Positions 62,474-64,000 of a DNA stretch of 64,000 nucleotides are shown piece by piece. This DNA comes from JBFIHF01 sp964411125 (GTDB lineage Bacteria; Myxococcota_A; Bradymonadia; Bradymonadales; Bradymonadaceae): assembly GCA_964411125.1 (NCBI GenBank), contig CAYPJU010000009.1, positions 1 through 64,000 on the forward strand, given 5' to 3'. Numbering within the stretch: the first letter of the stretch is position 1; each line of letters begins with the position of its first letter. Both the position numbers and the translations under genes were made by a program. The notes under the pieces were generated by a model, which was not told the origin of the DNA, did not search any database, and worked only from the letters and a program-made list of their open reading frames with translations.

Positions 62474-63265
62474 TCACTCGTTGAGCCGCGCGCCGAAACG
62501 ATGCAGAAGCCCCGGCATGTGGCGGCCGACGAACGCGGCGACGCGACCGTGTCCCGTGAATGTGAACTCTCGGCGACGGGCCCAGATCGCGTCGACCATC
62601 ACGCGAGCAGCCTTTTCCGGGGACCACATCAAGTTTCGAGGGCGCGGATCGCTACGGTCGGCGCGGAACGTCCCCGTGTTGTCCACCCTCCCCCCTTCCG
62701 TATCCACGAACCCCGGCTGCAGGGTCGTACAAGACACGCCGCTCCCCACGAGCTCCATCGAAAGCGCCTGACCGATCGCACGGACAGCGTACTTGGACGC
62801 GCTGTAAGCGCCTGCTTCGGGAGCAGGTACGTAGCCGGCAACGCTTCCGACCAGCACCATTCGGCCGTTTGTCGCGCGCAGTTGGGGCATGGCGTAGTGA
62901 ATGGTGATTCCGAGGCCGACGACGTTCACGTTCATCTGGCGACGCCATTCGTCGGGCGTAATCTCCTCGATCCGTCCCGCGACGCCGAAGCCAGCGTTGG
63001 CGATCGCCACGTCCATCGTCCCGAGCGTGTCTCTCACCGCCTCGACGGCGCGGCGTACCTGCGCCTCGTCGGTCACGTCGCATGGTACGGCGAGGTGTGG
63101 TGCTCCGAGGACCTCCAGCTCCCGCGCGACGTCTCGGAGCCGTTCTTCCCGACGCCCCGAAATCGCCACCGACGCGCCGCGTCGCGCGAACTCGTGAGCC
63201 ATCGCTCGACCGAGTCCACTTCCACCACCCGTGATCCACACAACCTTATCGCGAAATTGACCCAT
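62474..63265 (-). CDS. short-chain dehydrogenase/reductase
   Basis: The 263-residue protein starts at ATG 63265, six bases after a clear GGAGG site. It has the classical SDR nucleotide-binding TGGGSGLG (13-20), the NADP-preferring SGRREERL, the structural NAG (near 89), the catalytic Ser in VGSVAGY and YSASK (catalytic Tyr and Lys near 155-159). The C-terminal end (ARRREFTFTGHGRVAAF, then PGLLHRFGARL) resembles fatty-acyl or membrane-associated SDRs. The reaction is not identified. It is convergent with the HAD nucleotidase (16 bp apart). Confidence 0.93.
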   Translation of the reverse strand: MGQFRDKVVWITGGGSGLGRAMAHEFARRGASVAISGRREERLRDVARELEVLGAPHLAVPCDVTDEAQVRRAVEAVRDTLGTMDVAIANAGFGVAGRIEEITPDEWRRQMNVNVVGLGITIHYAMPQLRATNGRMVLVGSVAGYVPAPEAGAYSASKYAVRAIGQALSMELVGSGVSCTTLQPGFVDTEGGRVDNTGTFRADRSDPRPRNLMWSPEKAARVMVDAIWARRREFTFTGHGRVAAFVGRHMPGLLHRFGARLNE

Positions 63266-63427
63266 GTCGCCTCCGAGGGTTCGTGCGCCGCGCCCCCGAA
63301 TTAGCAACAGCGTAAGGGCAAGGTAGGCGCGGCACTCGTTCAGGAAACAGTCCGAAGCGCCTTTGTCACAATCTCTCCCTCCTCGTCTCGATTGACACGG
63401 CCTACAGGTGGGGGCGACCTTGTGCTC

Positions 63428-63766
63428 ATGACGATCTCGGTCCGCCTCCACGCCCAGCCCCGTTCCGCTCCCGCCGGCACACGATCGCCAGACGCCGAGA
63501 CGCCCGCGGCCAATCGGATCGACGCGCTGCGGGAGAGCTTCTTTACCCGGGGTGGCGTCGCGCCAGCGATCGCCGCGGCCCACGACGAGCCCGCCTGGGA
63601 ACTCGCGGACTGGCTCCCGACGGAATGTCCGAACATCTTCGACATCCACGATGTGATCGGATCGGGGGGCGCGTCGGCGAATCCGACCCTCGAACCCGGA
63701 AATGAAGCAGGAGATCCCACCGATCCCCGATCAGATTTTTCGAAACCCGCCGACGAGCAGGAATGA
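63428..63766 (+). CDS. small hypothetical protein
   Basis: The frame codes for 112 residues, beginning MTISVRLHAQPRS; a GTG two codons upstream (63422) is equally possible. Third codon positions are mostly G or C, as in neighbouring genes. The first 30 residues are Pro/Ala/Arg-rich; residues about 33-75 could be helical (RIDALRESFF, AIAAAHDEPAWELADWLP), and the end is Pro/Gly/Asp-rich and probably disordered. No signal peptide and no family is recognised. The coding call rests on codon use only. Confidence 0.5.
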   Translation: MTISVRLHAQPRSAPAGTRSPDAETPAANRIDALRESFFTRGGVAPAIAAAHDEPAWELADWLPTECPNIFDIHDVIGSGGASANPTLEPGNEAGDPTDPRSDFSKPADEQE

Positions 63767-63943
63767 CGAGGGAATCCGAGGCAAGCAAATAATCTGAATC
63801 CAAATGCCTTCGCGATCGTTCTTACTTGTGAGGGTGAGAAATTAGACGGACTCCCCCTCGTGACTAAAATCGTACTTGACAGGAGCGAAGGAGCTCCGAT
63901 CCCCGATAGAGCCGTAACTGCGGCCGAAAAGGAGGAAAAGCCG
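63767..63943. other. 177-bp gap, possible promoter of the last gene
   Basis: The gap is less GC-rich than its neighbours. TAAAAT at 63863-63868 is a good -10-like element, but a matching -35 is not clear. TTGACA (63876-63881) has no -10 at the right distance. No coding frame or structure is evident. Confidence 0.3.
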
Positions 63944-64000
63944 ATGCAAATCCCTGACTACCTCATCTACGACGAATACAAGAGGCGGGAAGATCGGCGG
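63944..64000 (+). CDS. start of a gene cut by the window end
   Basis: ATG 63944 stands eight bases after a strong GGAGG site (AAAAGGAGGAAAAGCCG context). The frame is open for 19 codons to the last base and reads MQIPDYLIYDEYKRREDRR. The product cannot be identified from this fragment; the charged, Tyr-rich start shows no signal peptide. Confidence 0.65.
   Translation, partial: MQIPDYLIYDEYKRREDRR

Overview
The window is about 64 kb of GC-rich, densely coding chromosome from a Gram-negative bacterium. The taxonomic signal comes from content only: a BamA/Skp/Lol outer-membrane assembly block, many lipoproteins with Asn- or Asp-rich linkers and Cys-rich repeats, a eukaryotic-type Ser/Thr kinase with a C-terminal membrane anchor, and Tad-type pseudopilins. 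Together these suggest a Myxococcota / former Deltaproteobacteria lineage, perhaps Bradymonadales-like. That placement is inference. I see no transposase, integrase, CRISPR array or phage genes; the window reads as core chromosome with lineage-specific surface genes.

Layout. 1-10 kb: the 3' part of a DUF3604 protein, then a tight plus-strand run prfB (with its programmed +1 frameshift), lolC, lolD, bamA, skp and a PPC-repeat lipoprotein, i.e. translation termination followed by envelope biogenesis. 10-15 kb: a tail-anchored Ser/Thr kinase divergent from an orphan gamma-class N6-adenine methyltransferase, then an SMP-30-like lipoprotein and miaE. 15-24 kb: a PilZ-like protein, a Cys-rich lipoprotein, a TPR protein, a minus-strand mscL-DUF432-mscS cassette and a carboxypeptidase-regulatory/PDZ surface protein. 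24-30 kb: purM coupled to an ABC-2 exporter on the minus strand, divergent from a glycosyltransferase / DUF2064 / Crp-like / folC run.

30-37 kb: a 74-residue protein that looks like sigma-70 region 1.1 on its own, a large lipoprotein, then cpoB-like, LysM and penicillin-binding genes for the cell wall, and a tRNA-Met(CAT). 37-43 kb: a DnaJ-like protein with a changed HPD motif, a 455-bp gap, and four coupled genes for TadE/TadG-like pseudopilins plus a membrane-anchored unknown. 43-52 kb: an ABC-F ATPase divergent from a PEGA protein, then carB, greA and lon, the last two sharing a bidirectional terminator. 52-64 kb: a 943-residue glycosidase-like lipoprotein divergent from an MFS transporter, a deoxynucleoside kinase, a 1162-residue lipase-like lipoprotein, a HAD 5'-nucleotidase, an SDR oxidoreductase and two small unknown genes, the last cut by the window end.

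The most noteworthy points are the stand-alone sigma region 1.1-like protein, the acidic repeat insertion in LolC, the MscL-DUF432-MscS cassette, the Tad-like four-gene module without assembly genes, and the PPC lipoprotein coupled to bamA-skp. Start codons were chosen from ribosome-binding sites, overlaps and signal peptides, and several are uncertain as noted.
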